The notes under the pieces are model-generated. The model saw nothing but the letters and a program-made list of their open reading frames with translations, searched no databases and was not told the origin of the DNA. Shown one piece after another: positions 16,984-26,146 of a stretch of DNA of 64,000 bases; within the stretch, counting starts at the first letter, position 1, and each line of letters opens with the position of its first letter. Origin of the DNA: an uncultured Lachnospiraceae bacterium (lineage in GTDB: Bacteria > Bacillota > Clostridia > Lachnospirales > Lachnospiraceae); contig CAOKWI010000017.1 in the NCBI GenBank assembly GCA_948473115.1, positions 1-64,000 of the forward strand. Reading direction: 5' to 3'. The translations under genes and the position numbers were made by a program.

Positions 16984-17011
16984 AAAACAAAAACATCTCC
17001 GAAGAGATGTT
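16984..17011 (-). terminator. Intrinsic terminator after the AraC-GyrI operon
   Basis: On the minus strand the hairpin ACATCTCTTCGGAGATGT is followed by TTTTTGTTTT and begins right after the stop of the 17012 gene. Confidence 0.85.
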
Positions 17012-17494
17012 TTAAAGCGGCGGTTTGCTGGCCGCGCCATCCAATTGTAAGAATTTTCTGATATAAGGTATGCTTTCTTCGGTTATAGACAGCATGAAAG
17101 CCATATATCTGCACTTTTGATAATGTTCCTTGTCCATAATGAATTCATATCCCATGGCACATTTGGGGTTGCAGTCGTTGGGATTGGCAAGCCGCTTACA
17201 GGCAGACGCTTTTGCAATTTCCTTTTTCATCTTTGCCGGAAGCGTGTCTAAGAACTCCACATACTCATTGAGACGCTGCGGTAAAATCCTGATCTTTACT
17301 CCCGATTTCCTGCAAACGAAAGTTGCCACCGTCTTTTTTGTGTCCTGCGAAAGATAGGAAACTGTAAAACCGCTTTTAGCCGTTTTGATCTCGCGCCTGC
17401 AGCCGCTGTCCAGAAGCTGCTCGTTTATCGCTTCCACAAAATGTCTGACCGCGCCTGTGGTTTCTAAAAATTCGTCATAATTTTTATCTGTCAT
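17012..17494 (-). CDS. Hypothetical cysteine-containing protein
   Basis: 160 aa, no membrane segment. The N-terminal half reads like a small alpha/beta domain for weak DNA or ligand contact (SGVKIRILPQRLNEY). The C-terminal part has four spaced cysteines (ACKRLANPNDCNPKC ... YQKC) that could bind a metal. I do not recognise the family. It is 9 bp downstream of the AraC-GyrI regulator, with GAGG as ribosome site, and ends in an intrinsic terminator, so the two form an operon. Confidence 0.7.
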   Translation of the reverse strand: MTDKNYDEFLETTGAVRHFVEAINEQLLDSGCRREIKTAKSGFTVSYLSQDTKKTVATFVCRKSGVKIRILPQRLNEYVEFLDTLPAKMKKEIAKASACKRLANPNDCNPKCAMGYEFIMDKEHYQKCRYMAFMLSITEESIPYIRKFLQLDGAASKPPL

Positions 17495-17503
17495 GTGATA
17501 ACC

Positions 17504-18352
17504 TCATGCTTTTCTGATTGGCAGCCAGACTTCATATTGCATATTGTTCGGGTCCGGATTTAGATAGACTTCCATATCGGGAGCGTTATCAAATTCAAAG
17601 CCGGACGTCGGAAGCCATTCTGTTATAATGCGCTTTTCCAATTCCTGGATTGACATGCCTGTGCCGTTTCCGCTAAAAACAGCCCATGTACAGGCAGGAA
17701 CAACATACTCATCCAGGGAGTTGTCAATATCGGCGGACGAAGATACGGCTATGAAATAACGCCATTCCTCCATGTCATTACAAACGCTTACACCCAGCAC
17801 CCCCACAGGCTGCCCGTTCATAAGCGGCGTGATTTTTTCAAAGGTGCCGTTCATCGCTGCATTTTGCCACATTTGCGGCACGACCCTGAAATTGTTTTCT
17901 ATCTCCTGATCCAGCGGGTGCGATACTCCCACAATGCGAAAGGCCGCTTTTTCTTCTATTCGATAATTCAATTCCTCCACACCCTTTACAGCTATTTGGA
18001 AGCTGACAGGGGGAAAGGCTTTCACAGGCACTCCTCCTTCTCTCGCCATTGAGGGCGCGATGCCATGCACACTTTGAAAGGCTCTGTTAAATGCCGTCGG
18101 GGAAGAATATCCGTATTTCATACCAATATCAATAATTTTTTCAGTTCCGCTTTGCAGATCTGCAGCAGCTAAAGACATTCGCCTCCGGCGGATATATTCC
18201 GAAAGCGGAATCCCTGCCATATAGGCAAACATTCTCTGAAAGTGGTACGTAGAGCAACACGCTATATGCGCAAGCTCATCATAGCTTATTTCTCCCGCGA
18301 GATGCTCCTCAATATAGGAAATTGCTTTATTTAGCTTTTCGATCCATTCCAT
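17504..18352 (-). CDS. AraC-family regulator with GyrI-like effector domain
   Basis: 282 aa from the ATG at 18352, which has GAGGTG at good spacing; a GTG at 18361 is the alternative. Residues 1-105 hold two AraC-type helix-turn-helix motifs (YDELAHIACCSTYHFQRMF; IIDIGMKYGYSSPTAFNRAF). The rest is a GyrI-like small-molecule-binding domain (effector-binding domain, as in Rob and BmrR), ending in EVYLNPDPNNMQYEVWLPI. Regulators of this build respond to hydrophobic or cationic compounds. Co-transcribed with the small Cys-containing protein downstream. Confidence 0.92.
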   Translation of the reverse strand: MEWIEKLNKAISYIEEHLAGEISYDELAHIACCSTYHFQRMFAYMAGIPLSEYIRRRRMSLAAADLQSGTEKIIDIGMKYGYSSPTAFNRAFQSVHGIAPSMAREGGVPVKAFPPVSFQIAVKGVEELNYRIEEKAAFRIVGVSHPLDQEIENNFRVVPQMWQNAAMNGTFEKITPLMNGQPVGVLGVSVCNDMEEWRYFIAVSSSADIDNSLDEYVVPACTWAVFSGNGTGMSIQELEKRIITEWLPTSGFEFDNAPDMEVYLNPDPNNMQYEVWLPIRKA

Positions 18353-18490
18353 TTCTTTCACCTCTTTTCCATGACAATTATACTACTTTAGATTGCTCTC
18401 CGCCTCTCTTTTCATGCACCAAAAAGAGAGCGTCCGGACATTTATTTTTCCAGCCATGCTTTTGCATCAAAAATATTCTCAGGAGCATTC

Positions 18491-20080
18491 CTAAATCCTC
18501 CCGCAAAGATCAAAGCGGCTGTTGATTCGGTATAGTACCGCGGTTGCGGCCAAAACCACAACACAGATCCCAGTCTTCAGATAATCCGTATACTCCTTCG
18601 GAACTATCCCCACAATTACCGCACATAATAGTGCCAGAATAAACCCGCCCATTCCCCCGATCATGGCGGAAGCGCTCTGCTTAACGACGCGCACCTCGCT
18701 TTCCCATTCCAGTACAGGGAAGTGCAGATTCACGGTAATACCGTATACGCAGGAGAACAGAATGATCTCGGCCGGAATCAAGATCAGCCACAGAAGCTCT
18801 CCCGCTCCCGGTTTCAGCGCAAAAATGAGAAGAAGCTCTGACAGAGCGTAAAAAGGCAGAATAAGCAGCAGGTTCATCAGGATTTTCCCGTCCAAAATAT
18901 TTTTTGCAGACAACGGCAGACTTTTTAGAATCCACCAATTTTTCCCTTCCATGGAAATGGAAGTTGCCGTGGTGGTCATCATACAGAACACGCCTGCCGT
19001 CACAAATGGAATCATGCCTTCCATGTCAATGGGCAAGGGCAGAAGTTCCTTTAAGGTGTCCGTTCCGGTAAACAAAAGGGCTCCCGATAAAATACATCCC
19101 ATGATGGGGCCGATGATGGTATTGGTGACATAGATGCTGGAAGAAAAGTACCGCCTGAACTCTCGTTTGCACAGGGAGCTTAAAAGGGAATTTTCTTTGA
19201 GTTCTCCCATCTTGTAATTGTGTTTCGCAAAATTGCCGTAAAGGCTTTGGCTGATCTTCCGGAAGAAACAAGCTACACCTGCGGCCACCGCCGCGAATAC
19301 TGCCAGAGACAGGCATGCACACGCCACAGCCCCTAAAAGATCCCCGCGGACAATGGCCGTACCAAGCCATACCGCCGGTGGATATAACCTTTTTAACAGC
19401 GCCATTATAAACACGGACATATTTTTCAGCATTTCCGGATCTATATCGCCGCCTGTTGCAGCCAGACGGGACGAACCATACATAATTCCCAGAGCCGCTA
19501 AAATCGACAGGCCAGCCCCTATGAGACTTTTGTGGCGCATCCGGGAGGAGATTCCGGTAATCAGCGTGCCGATGAAAACGGATGCCGCCATGGGGATCAG
19601 CGGAATGCTCCAGACCCCGATAGCCCCCGCCAGGTAAAAGCCTGCGTCCGGCCGGATGTTCCATGCGTATACCACAATACCGGGCAGCAGCACCGCCAGC
19701 GTCATCAGCAGGTCTTCCACATACATTTTAAACAGGCGGCTGAGGGCTGCCGCCCCTGCAGGCAGCGGCAGCGCGCACAGGATATCGTATCCCTCCTTTC
19801 GGAAGATCGCGCCCCCCGCTTTCAGTATCCCGAAAAAGAAAATCAATACTCCGGAAACCGTGATGAGATAAGCGGGAACCGTCTCTTCCAGCCCCAGATA
19901 TATCAGCCCGTAGGATAAACCTCCCACATAGCAGGCCAATACGGCAAGCACCAGAAGCCATACCGCCAGTAAGCCAATGGCCTTTCGTTTCATCTTTTTA
20001 TCTTTTGAAAACCGGAGCACATTCAGGCCATACAGATTGCACAGCTCCAGCTTTGTCAGGATTTTAATTTGTGTCAACAT
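18491..20080 (-). CDS. ABC transporter permease
   Basis: 529 aa with about twelve hydrophobic segments and short polar loops; no ATPase motifs. It starts 17 bp inside the end of the ATPase gene, with a GGTGGAGC ribosome site, which ties the two together as one exporter. The domain layout (two six-helix halves, no periplasmic domain) resembles Firmicutes exporters of the ABC-2/putative exporter group; substrate unknown. The third gene of the unit is an XRE/TPR regulator. Confidence 0.85.
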   Translation of the reverse strand: MLTQIKILTKLELCNLYGLNVLRFSKDKKMKRKAIGLLAVWLLVLAVLACYVGGLSYGLIYLGLEETVPAYLITVSGVLIFFFGILKAGGAIFRKEGYDILCALPLPAGAAALSRLFKMYVEDLLMTLAVLLPGIVVYAWNIRPDAGFYLAGAIGVWSIPLIPMAASVFIGTLITGISSRMRHKSLIGAGLSILAALGIMYGSSRLAATGGDIDPEMLKNMSVFIMALLKRLYPPAVWLGTAIVRGDLLGAVACACLSLAVFAAVAAGVACFFRKISQSLYGNFAKHNYKMGELKENSLLSSLCKREFRRYFSSSIYVTNTIIGPIMGCILSGALLFTGTDTLKELLPLPIDMEGMIPFVTAGVFCMMTTTATSISMEGKNWWILKSLPLSAKNILDGKILMNLLLILPFYALSELLLIFALKPGAGELLWLILIPAEIILFSCVYGITVNLHFPVLEWESEVRVVKQSASAMIGGMGGFILALLCAVIVGIVPKEYTDYLKTGICVVVLAATAVLYRINSRFDLCGRI

Positions 20081-20789
20081 GCTCCACCACCTCCATGAAA
20101 ATGGATTCCAGAGACTGCCCCTGCTTCACGATTTCCTCCATGTCCCCGGAAGCGATCAGAGTCCCGTCCTTGATAATTGCTACTTTATTGCACAGCTTCT
20201 CTGCTACGTCCAACACATGGGTGGAAAAGAAGATTGCACCGCCCCCTTCACAGATACTGCGCATGATATCCTTTAAAATAACTGCCGCTTTCGGGTCAAG
20301 CCCCACAAAGGGTTCGTCGAGAATCATAAGCTTCGGCTGATGTACCAGGGCGGACAGAATCGCCAGCTTTTGTTTCATACCGTGGGAATAGGTAGATATC
20401 AGGTCGCCCAGAGAGGTCGTAATCTCAAATGCCTCTCCGTACTTCTTAATTCTCTCCTCCCGCTCCCGCGCTCCCACACCGAATATATCCGCGATAAAGT
20501 TCAGATATTGAATCCCGGTAAGATACTCGCATAAATCCGGATTGTCCGGAATATAGGCAAACTGACGTTTACAGGCAAGGGGGTTCTTCCCCATATCCTC
20601 TCCGCCGATTTGTATGGTTCCGGCGTCATAGCCCTGAATGCCTGCCACACATTTTAATGTGGTGGTTTTGCCAGCACCGTTATGGCCGATGAAGGCGTAA
20701 ATATCCCCCGGCGCAATATGAAGGCTCAGATCAGTGACTCCCTTATTGCTCCCTTTATAATGCTTGGTTAAATGTTCCATCTTTAACAT
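20064..20789 (-). CDS. ABC transporter ATP-binding protein
   Basis: 241 aa with all motifs of a functional ABC ATPase: Walker A GHNGAGKTT (residues 35-43), Q-loop, the signature region YSHGMKQKLAI, Walker B LMILDEPFVGLD and the H-loop FFSTHVLD. The SHGMKQK signature is typical of ABC-2/antibiotic-type exporters (BcrA/CcmA-like). It overlaps the upstream XRE regulator by 35 bp and the downstream permease by 17 bp. Confidence 0.95.
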   Translation of the reverse strand: MLKMEHLTKHYKGSNKGVTDLSLHIAPGDIYAFIGHNGAGKTTTLKCVAGIQGYDAGTIQIGGEDMGKNPLACKRQFAYIPDNPDLCEYLTGIQYLNFIADIFGVGAREREERIKKYGEAFEITTSLGDLISTYSHGMKQKLAILSALVHQPKLMILDEPFVGLDPKAAVILKDIMRSICEGGGAIFFSTHVLDVAEKLCNKVAIIKDGTLIASGDMEEIVKQGQSLESIFMEVVEHVDTN

Positions 20790-21909
20790 AAGAACTCCCT
20801 CCCGTTAATCTGTCGGCAAGCCTCTGAAATTCTTCCCGCCCTTTTAATCTGCCAAAGGCAGGATGCGCCAGAGCTTCTCCCACACTCTGCCGGATAAAGC
20901 TTTTATCTCTGGGCGCCATGTTCCCCAAAGGCAGGCGTTCAATCCATGCTTCCAGCCGATTGAAATACTCATCTCCTTGCAGCTTAATTTGTTTTGCATT
21001 TAGCAACCTGTCCACGCACCCTTCAAAGCCATGGAGAGCTCCCAATGCTTCCTCCTCTCTCCCGTTTACCGCATAGACAATCGCAGCCTGAAAATGAAAC
21101 TGGGCGGCAAGGTTCGGATGAAGCGCTTCCAGATGATACAATTCCATGATTCCTGTGATACGCCGGATGGTTTCCTCACACTGGTCCATATCCTGTTCAT
21201 TCAGGGAAAGCGCCAGAATGGCATCGCTTATGAACGCCAGCAAATCCAGATACTGCTTGACCTGCGCGTAGCTTCTGGCCTTTTCCGTGTCTCCTGCCGA
21301 CTGATAAGCCTGCACCAGCAGGATTCCGTGTTGTGCTGCAAGACGGCCGGGCTCTACAGCAGGCTCCAGCGCTTCCACCGCTTCCGCAGCTTTTCCAAGC
21401 TGCAGATGTAACGCGGCCTTCAAAACCACAGCGTCGCCGCAAACACCTACGTCACTGCAGTTTTCCAGTATTCGGTTACACCATTCCACCGCTTCCAGCA
21501 GAAGCGCTTTTCGTCCATCCTCTGTTTCCGCCAGCATATAATGGTTTAAGTACAATATGCCCAATTGGAGCAGAAACGGATAACAGGCATAATATTTGTG
21601 AGCCAATACTCTGATCTTCCCCAATACGTCCGCAAGGGGAAGGGTCGCGAACTCCTTGGACAGTTCCGCATATTGACGCCGGATCTGCTCGCCGGAAAGC
21701 CGGGCTTCATATCCGATCAATTCGTCTACCGTCACATCAAAATATGCGGCCAACTGAGGCAGAAGCATAAGATCCGGCGTATTGATCCCCTTCTCCCACT
21801 TGGACACAGAGGCCTTGGTGACCCCAATAAAATCAGCCAGCTCCTCCTGTGTCAGCTTCCTTTCATGCCGAAGCCGGATTAAGTTCTCCGGCAAATTCAA
21901 TTTGTTCAT
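20755..21909 (-). CDS. XRE-family regulator with tetratricopeptide-like C-terminus
   Basis: 384 aa from the ATG at 21909 (GAGG upstream). A helix-turn-helix of the Cro/C1 type covers residues 3-58 (RHERKLTQEELADFIGVTKA, SVSKWEKG). The remaining ~320 residues are an all-helical repeat region resembling TPRs, a build common in peptide- or ligand-sensing Firmicutes regulators. Its end overlaps the ABC ATPase start by 35 bp, so regulator and exporter are expressed together; autoregulation is likely but not shown. Confidence 0.9.
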   Translation of the reverse strand: MNKLNLPENLIRLRHERKLTQEELADFIGVTKASVSKWEKGINTPDLMLLPQLAAYFDVTVDELIGYEARLSGEQIRRQYAELSKEFATLPLADVLGKIRVLAHKYYACYPFLLQLGILYLNHYMLAETEDGRKALLLEAVEWCNRILENCSDVGVCGDAVVLKAALHLQLGKAAEAVEALEPAVEPGRLAAQHGILLVQAYQSAGDTEKARSYAQVKQYLDLLAFISDAILALSLNEQDMDQCEETIRRITGIMELYHLEALHPNLAAQFHFQAAIVYAVNGREEEALGALHGFEGCVDRLLNAKQIKLQGDEYFNRLEAWIERLPLGNMAPRDKSFIRQSVGEALAHPAFGRLKGREEFQRLADRLTGGSSYVKDGTFNQAL

Positions 21910-22204
21910 ACCAATCCTCATTTCTGCGCTGCTTTGGTCTCAGCTTTGTCGAGACTGCACATAGGCGCCTTTCCGGCAGGCAGCGCGCAGACACAAACCG
22001 CCGTGTGAGAAATGCCGTTCTTTCAGACATTTCTCCAGAGCGTGTTTGAAATATGTTTATTGGGTTATTATAACAGAAAAAGTAAATGGAATTCAATTGA
22101 CTGCAGCGATACCATGATATACAAAATCAACTGTTAGGAAACAATGTGCGCAGGACAAAAAGCAGTAAAGAGGGACGTTATCCGGTCTTAGTCTGTTTTC
22201 CTGA

Positions 22205-22234
22205 TTGAAAAAGGCTGCCTGAAGGCAGCCCTTT
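22205..22234 (-). terminator. Intrinsic terminator of DUF3892 copy 2
   Basis: On the minus strand the hairpin GGCTGCCTTCAGGCAGCC followed by TTTTTC lies immediately after the original DUF3892 stop codon (22235-22237). Confidence 0.9.
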
Positions 22235-22753
22235 TCATCCGGATACCGTGGGAAGACTCCCTAGTACATCATTGCATTAATTCCTGAGTAATCAGCACTC
22301 GCTGTTCACGCCATCACTGCGTTGGTCTACGCTCCGCTTCGGTCCGTGCTGGACGTGTGCCACTGGCACACAGCACCGTCAGTCAACGATGCCACCGCAT
22401 CGCCTCCTTCCTCCGCCTTGCGCTGACGCAAACATCAAGCACTGATTTACTTCAGGATTAACGCAACGATGTACTAGGTTATTGCTTTCCGAACCGTCCG
22501 GAATAGATTTCAAGTATTGCGTATCTCCCCGGTGAGCCACACCCACACCTTTGATCTCACCGTTTTTTGCCATCCGGACGCCTTCTTCCTTGCTCACAGT
22601 GGAACTGTCAGAGAGCTGGTAGCCAGCAATTTTTCCGCTGTGCCGGATCAGGCCGACAATTTCTTTTGCGTCTGACTTCGGTTTCGGTATTTCATCCATC
22701 GTATTTTTAGCCAAAGCGGCAGTCCATTCCGTATTGTTTAATTTATGATCCAT
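22235..22753 (-). pseudogene. DUF3892-type gene, copy 2: 3' end interrupted by MITE-2
   Basis: Starts at 22753 with a GGAGG site and reads MDHKLNNTEW, then DEIPKPKSDAKEIVG, HSGKIAGYQLS, a K-x-G-E-I-K-G strand and SIPDGSESNN, fitting the small DUF3892 family (function unknown). After codons for Asn-Asn-Leu a 217-bp element begins, giving a foreign tail and a stop at 22379. Removing the element and one copy of CTAG restores Asn-Asn-Leu-Gly-Ser-Leu-Pro-Thr-Val-Ser-Gly and a stop at 22235, total 101 aa. The shortened product may still be made, but its native C-terminus is lost. Confidence 0.85.
22261..22477. mobile_element. MITE-2 (217 bp)
   Basis: Imperfect terminal inverted repeats of about 40 bp begin CTAGTACATC at both ends. 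CTAG occurs at each boundary and restores the DUF3892 frame when one copy is removed, so CTAG is the target duplication. That preference matches the YTAR-type targets known for some IS5-group transposases. No transposase is encoded. Confidence 0.9.
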
Positions 22754-22783
22754 AAGTGCCTCCGTTATTACAGCAAAGATTTT

Positions 22784-22978
22784 CCACCTGTACGGTTGCA
22801 ATCCAATGCCCCGTCTGCATGCCATTTATGGCAGTGCAGACGGGGTGTTGGATTAGCAACCTACTTCCAAATGAACAAAACGCGGATGCGCAAGCAGACG
22901 CAGGAGCGCGTAAGCGCGGGTTTTGTGAATGTGGAAGTTAGGTTGGATGCTCCTTGGAGCGTCCAACCGTACAGGTGG
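22784..22978 (-). mobile_element. MITE-1, copy 2 (195 bp)
   Basis: Same length and 15-bp terminal repeats as the copy at 16622 but in the opposite orientation. Perfect 8-bp target duplications AAGATTTT lie at 22776-22783 and 22979-22986. It is inserted 30 bp upstream of the DUF3892 copy 2 start, between the gene and the promoter-proximal sequence shared with copy 1, so it may disturb transcription. Confidence 0.95.
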
Positions 22979-23178
22979 AAGATTTTTGCATGCTTCAAAT
23001 ATAGTGTAAACAGCTTGTGATACAATCATGCATGATGAAAGCCGAAAGGCTGTTTTAAACGGCGCAAAAAGGTAATCTACCCTGTTAATAGTGCCAGTAC
23101 TGTTGTTGCTATTGACATCGTTGACCATGAAAATAAATGGAATGACCCCCACCCAGTATTGCAGGCAGCACAAATCCG

Positions 23179-26073
23179 CTACAGCCTGCCCAGCATCTCG
23201 TCCAACCGGTCAAACCGGGATGCCATTTCAGCGTTGTCCCCATACCTGGCCATGACCTGTCTCAATGTCATACCCCGCATGCTCCCCGGCAGCTGTTCCA
23301 GATTGGGGATCATCTGTGTCAGCATTCCTTTCGCTTCCGGCACTTCCATCAGTTCCCCGATGGGGACATTGGTGGAAAGAATCCTTTTTAACGGTTCCTC
23401 CGTGTGATAGAGGAACCCATGGCGGCCTGCCTGCAGCGTCTGTCTCTTCGGCACATCCTTCGCATAAGGCAGCTCCAGAACCGCCTCACAGTCAAAGGGA
23501 ACTTCCACCTGAAGCTCCACCTCATCGGCTCCCAGCACCTTCCACTTAACGCGGTAAGTTCCTGCCGGGGACAGATATTCCGCATCCACATAGCTCGTTT
23601 TATAATCGGGTACAGGGCGGATCAGGGCTTTCCGGAATCCAGGACATTCCTCCACAGGACTGATCCCGGCCAGGGTGCGCCACATCCATTCCCCCACGGA
23701 ACCGTAGGCATAATGATTAAAGCTGTTCATGCCGGTGGAGGACACACTTCCGTCCGGCTCCATGCTGTTCCAGCGCTCCCACACCGTGGTGGCTCCCAGG
23801 GTGATCTCATACAGCCAGCCCGGATATTCTTCATTATGCAGGATCTCGTAAGCCAGCTTATCCTGCTTTTCGGCGGATAATACCTGCAGGATCAGGGGCG
23901 TTCCCACAAATCCGGTCTGTATTTTATTCTTCTTATGCTTCAAGAGCGTAAGCAGGGAACAAAGCGCCTTCTCCCTGTTCTCCGTCAGACCGTAATGCAG
24001 GGACAGGACATAGGCGGTCTGGGTATTCACGGCACAGCGTCCCGTAGGGGTAAAATATTCCTCCCGCAGTCCCCGCAGGATCTTCTCCCCCAGTTCCCGG
24101 TACTGCTCCGCCTCTTCGGGACGGTCAAGCAGCTTCGCCGTCTTTTCCAATATCCTGGCATCATTCAGATAATACACATCCGCAATAAAGCCTTCCTCCG
24201 TGCCCCCGGCAGTCTGATCCTTCCCACCGGCAGGATGGTCCAGCGCCAGCCAGTCCCCGAAATGGAAAATATCCCGCCAGCCATGATTCTCACCGTCCAC
24301 CTGTCCGATATAAGCCACCCAGTCCTTCATGCTCCCATAGGATTCCTCCAGTATCTGTTTATCCCCATAGAAAAGGTACAGGCTCCAGGGCATGATGCAG
24401 GCCGCATCTCCCCACACGCTGCAGCTTTCCCGCATTCCAAAGGACGGGATCACATGGGGAACCGCCCCCTCGTTGTGGGACTGCTCCATCCGCATGTCAT
24501 ACAGATATTTCCGGTAAAAAGCATAGCTGTCCGTCAGATAGCTTGCCGTGGGGACAAAGACCTGAGTATCCGCCGTCCAGCCCATCCTCTCATCCCTCTG
24601 GGGACAGTCCGTGGGCACATCCAGGAAATTGCCTTTCTGTCCCCAGGAAATGTTGGACAACAGGCGGTTGAACATGGCATCTCCTGTTTCCAGACGTCCT
24701 GTCCGGGAGATATCCGAATAATATGCCAGCCCCGTAAAATCACTGATCTTTAAATTGCTGGCACCCTCCACCTTCGCATAGCGGTATCCATAGAAGGTAA
24801 AGCGGGGCTCCAGTATGTGTTCCCTTCCGTCCGAAATATAAAGATACTCGGCCTTTGCGCTGCGCAGGTTGTCGCGGTAGAAATTCCCGCCCTGCAGCAC
24901 CTCCCCCACCTGTACATGGATCCTTGTCCCGGCGGGCTCCTGCACCCGGAGCCGGAAGCTGCCCGCCATGTTCTGTCCCAGGTCGAAGACCCATTCCCCG
25001 GCGGGCGTCCGGAGCAGTTCCACCGGCTCCAGTTCCTCCTGCGCATATACCGGGATGCTCATCCGGTCTCTTACATCCGCCGGCCCCTCACAGTACTCCA
25101 CCTGCTCCTCAGGCAGTTCCTCCAGGGTATCATCCACCTGTTCCCCGTCATAAATGTTGGAGAAAATAATGTTGCTCCTTTTCACCGTCCAGGTATCGTC
25201 CGTTCCGATCACCCGGACGGTGCCGTCCCTCTGTACCACCCGCAGTTCTGCGATCAGCTTGTATTCCGTTCCATAGTACCCTTCCTGTCCCGGCTTGCTG
25301 GTGAATCCAAACCGCCCCATGTACCACCCGGGAGCCAATGTGACGGAAAGCTGGTTCTCCTTTTCCAGAAGTTCTGATACGTCATAGGTCTGGCACTGCA
25401 CCCAGGTGCTGTAATCATTGCAGTATGGTGTCAGCCTCTCCTCTGTCACCGGATGCCCGTTAAGCCGCGCCTCGTATAGACCCAGCCCGCAGAGATACAG
25501 CCTTGCCTCCGCGAAGTCCTCCCGCGCAGAGTTTTCCCCACCGACACGTCCTTCCTCACCGCCAGTTCCTTCCCCGTCGATGCATTTTTCCTCACTGCCT
25601 GTTCCTTCCCCGCCGATGCGTCCTTCCTCACCGCCTGTTCCTTCCCCGCCGATGCGTCCTTCCTCACCTGCGGAGTCTTCCAGGGAAAAAGACTTCTGGA
25701 AAATGGGATGTCTCTCCGATGTCTTCCTGCAGGTGATCCAGCGCCCCGCCCAGGGTTCTCCCATTTTCCCGGTCTCAAAATACTGGGGATCGCTTTCCGC
25801 CTCTTCCCCCGCATCCGTGCGGACCGTAACCTTCCATTCATATCTGGTGCGGGGCTGCAGACTGCAGGAAACCTGCTGCCCGAGGCGGTCCAGGTCTTCC
25901 AGGAATCCGGTATCTGCCACGGTAACACCGGATTTTTCCTCCGATACCACAATCCTCGCCTCAGTCTGCCGTTTTCCCTCCGCTTCCTCCACCACATAGG
26001 AAAAAACCGGCGTCCCCATCTGGTAGCCGCAGGGGTTTGTCATATGGTTGACTTTACAATTCGTTATTTTCAT
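23179..26073 (-). CDS. Glycoside hydrolase family 78 alpha-L-rhamnosidase
   Basis: 964 aa, a normal size for GH78. N-terminal beta domains lead to the (alpha/alpha)6 catalytic barrel, with the family motif DCPQRDERMGW in which E495 matches the general acid region; a C-terminal beta domain closes the chain. The enzyme removes terminal alpha-L-rhamnose. There is no signal peptide, so it acts on imported oligosaccharides or glycosides. Residues 135-180 are an extra block of 12-aa tandem repeats (GEEGRIGGEGTG type) between two N-terminal domains, absent from ordinary GH78 enzymes as far as I know. Last gene of the minus-strand carbohydrate locus. Confidence 0.93.
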   Translation of the reverse strand: MKITNCKVNHMTNPCGYQMGTPVFSYVVEEAEGKRQTEARIVVSEEKSGVTVADTGFLEDLDRLGQQVSCSLQPRTRYEWKVTVRTDAGEEAESDPQYFETGKMGEPWAGRWITCRKTSERHPIFQKSFSLEDSAGEEGRIGGEGTGGEEGRIGGEGTGSEEKCIDGEGTGGEEGRVGGENSAREDFAEARLYLCGLGLYEARLNGHPVTEERLTPYCNDYSTWVQCQTYDVSELLEKENQLSVTLAPGWYMGRFGFTSKPGQEGYYGTEYKLIAELRVVQRDGTVRVIGTDDTWTVKRSNIIFSNIYDGEQVDDTLEELPEEQVEYCEGPADVRDRMSIPVYAQEELEPVELLRTPAGEWVFDLGQNMAGSFRLRVQEPAGTRIHVQVGEVLQGGNFYRDNLRSAKAEYLYISDGREHILEPRFTFYGYRYAKVEGASNLKISDFTGLAYYSDISRTGRLETGDAMFNRLLSNISWGQKGNFLDVPTDCPQRDERMGWTADTQVFVPTASYLTDSYAFYRKYLYDMRMEQSHNEGAVPHVIPSFGMRESCSVWGDAACIMPWSLYLFYGDKQILEESYGSMKDWVAYIGQVDGENHGWRDIFHFGDWLALDHPAGGKDQTAGGTEEGFIADVYYLNDARILEKTAKLLDRPEEAEQYRELGEKILRGLREEYFTPTGRCAVNTQTAYVLSLHYGLTENREKALCSLLTLLKHKKNKIQTGFVGTPLILQVLSAEKQDKLAYEILHNEEYPGWLYEITLGATTVWERWNSMEPDGSVSSTGMNSFNHYAYGSVGEWMWRTLAGISPVEECPGFRKALIRPVPDYKTSYVDAEYLSPAGTYRVKWKVLGADEVELQVEVPFDCEAVLELPYAKDVPKRQTLQAGRHGFLYHTEEPLKRILSTNVPIGELMEVPEAKGMLTQMIPNLEQLPGSMRGMTLRQVMARYGDNAEMASRFDRLDEMLGRL
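25534..25671. repeat. 36-bp tandem repeat inside the GH78 gene
   Basis: Almost four units of 36 bp encode a 12-aa Gly/Glu-rich motif (residues 135-180). Units differ by a few bases and one is more diverged (EEKCIDGEGT). The reading frame is kept. Confidence 0.95.
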
Positions 26074-26146
26074 ATTCCGTTTACCTTCCTGTTCTCATTT
26101 TGCAGACTTTCTTTGCAATCTTGACCGTAGCCCTGACACACCGCAT

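Noticed and set aside
22745..23020. Plus-strand gene starting near 22745
   Set aside because: The frame runs through MITE-1 and its flanks; the apparent protein is element sequence.
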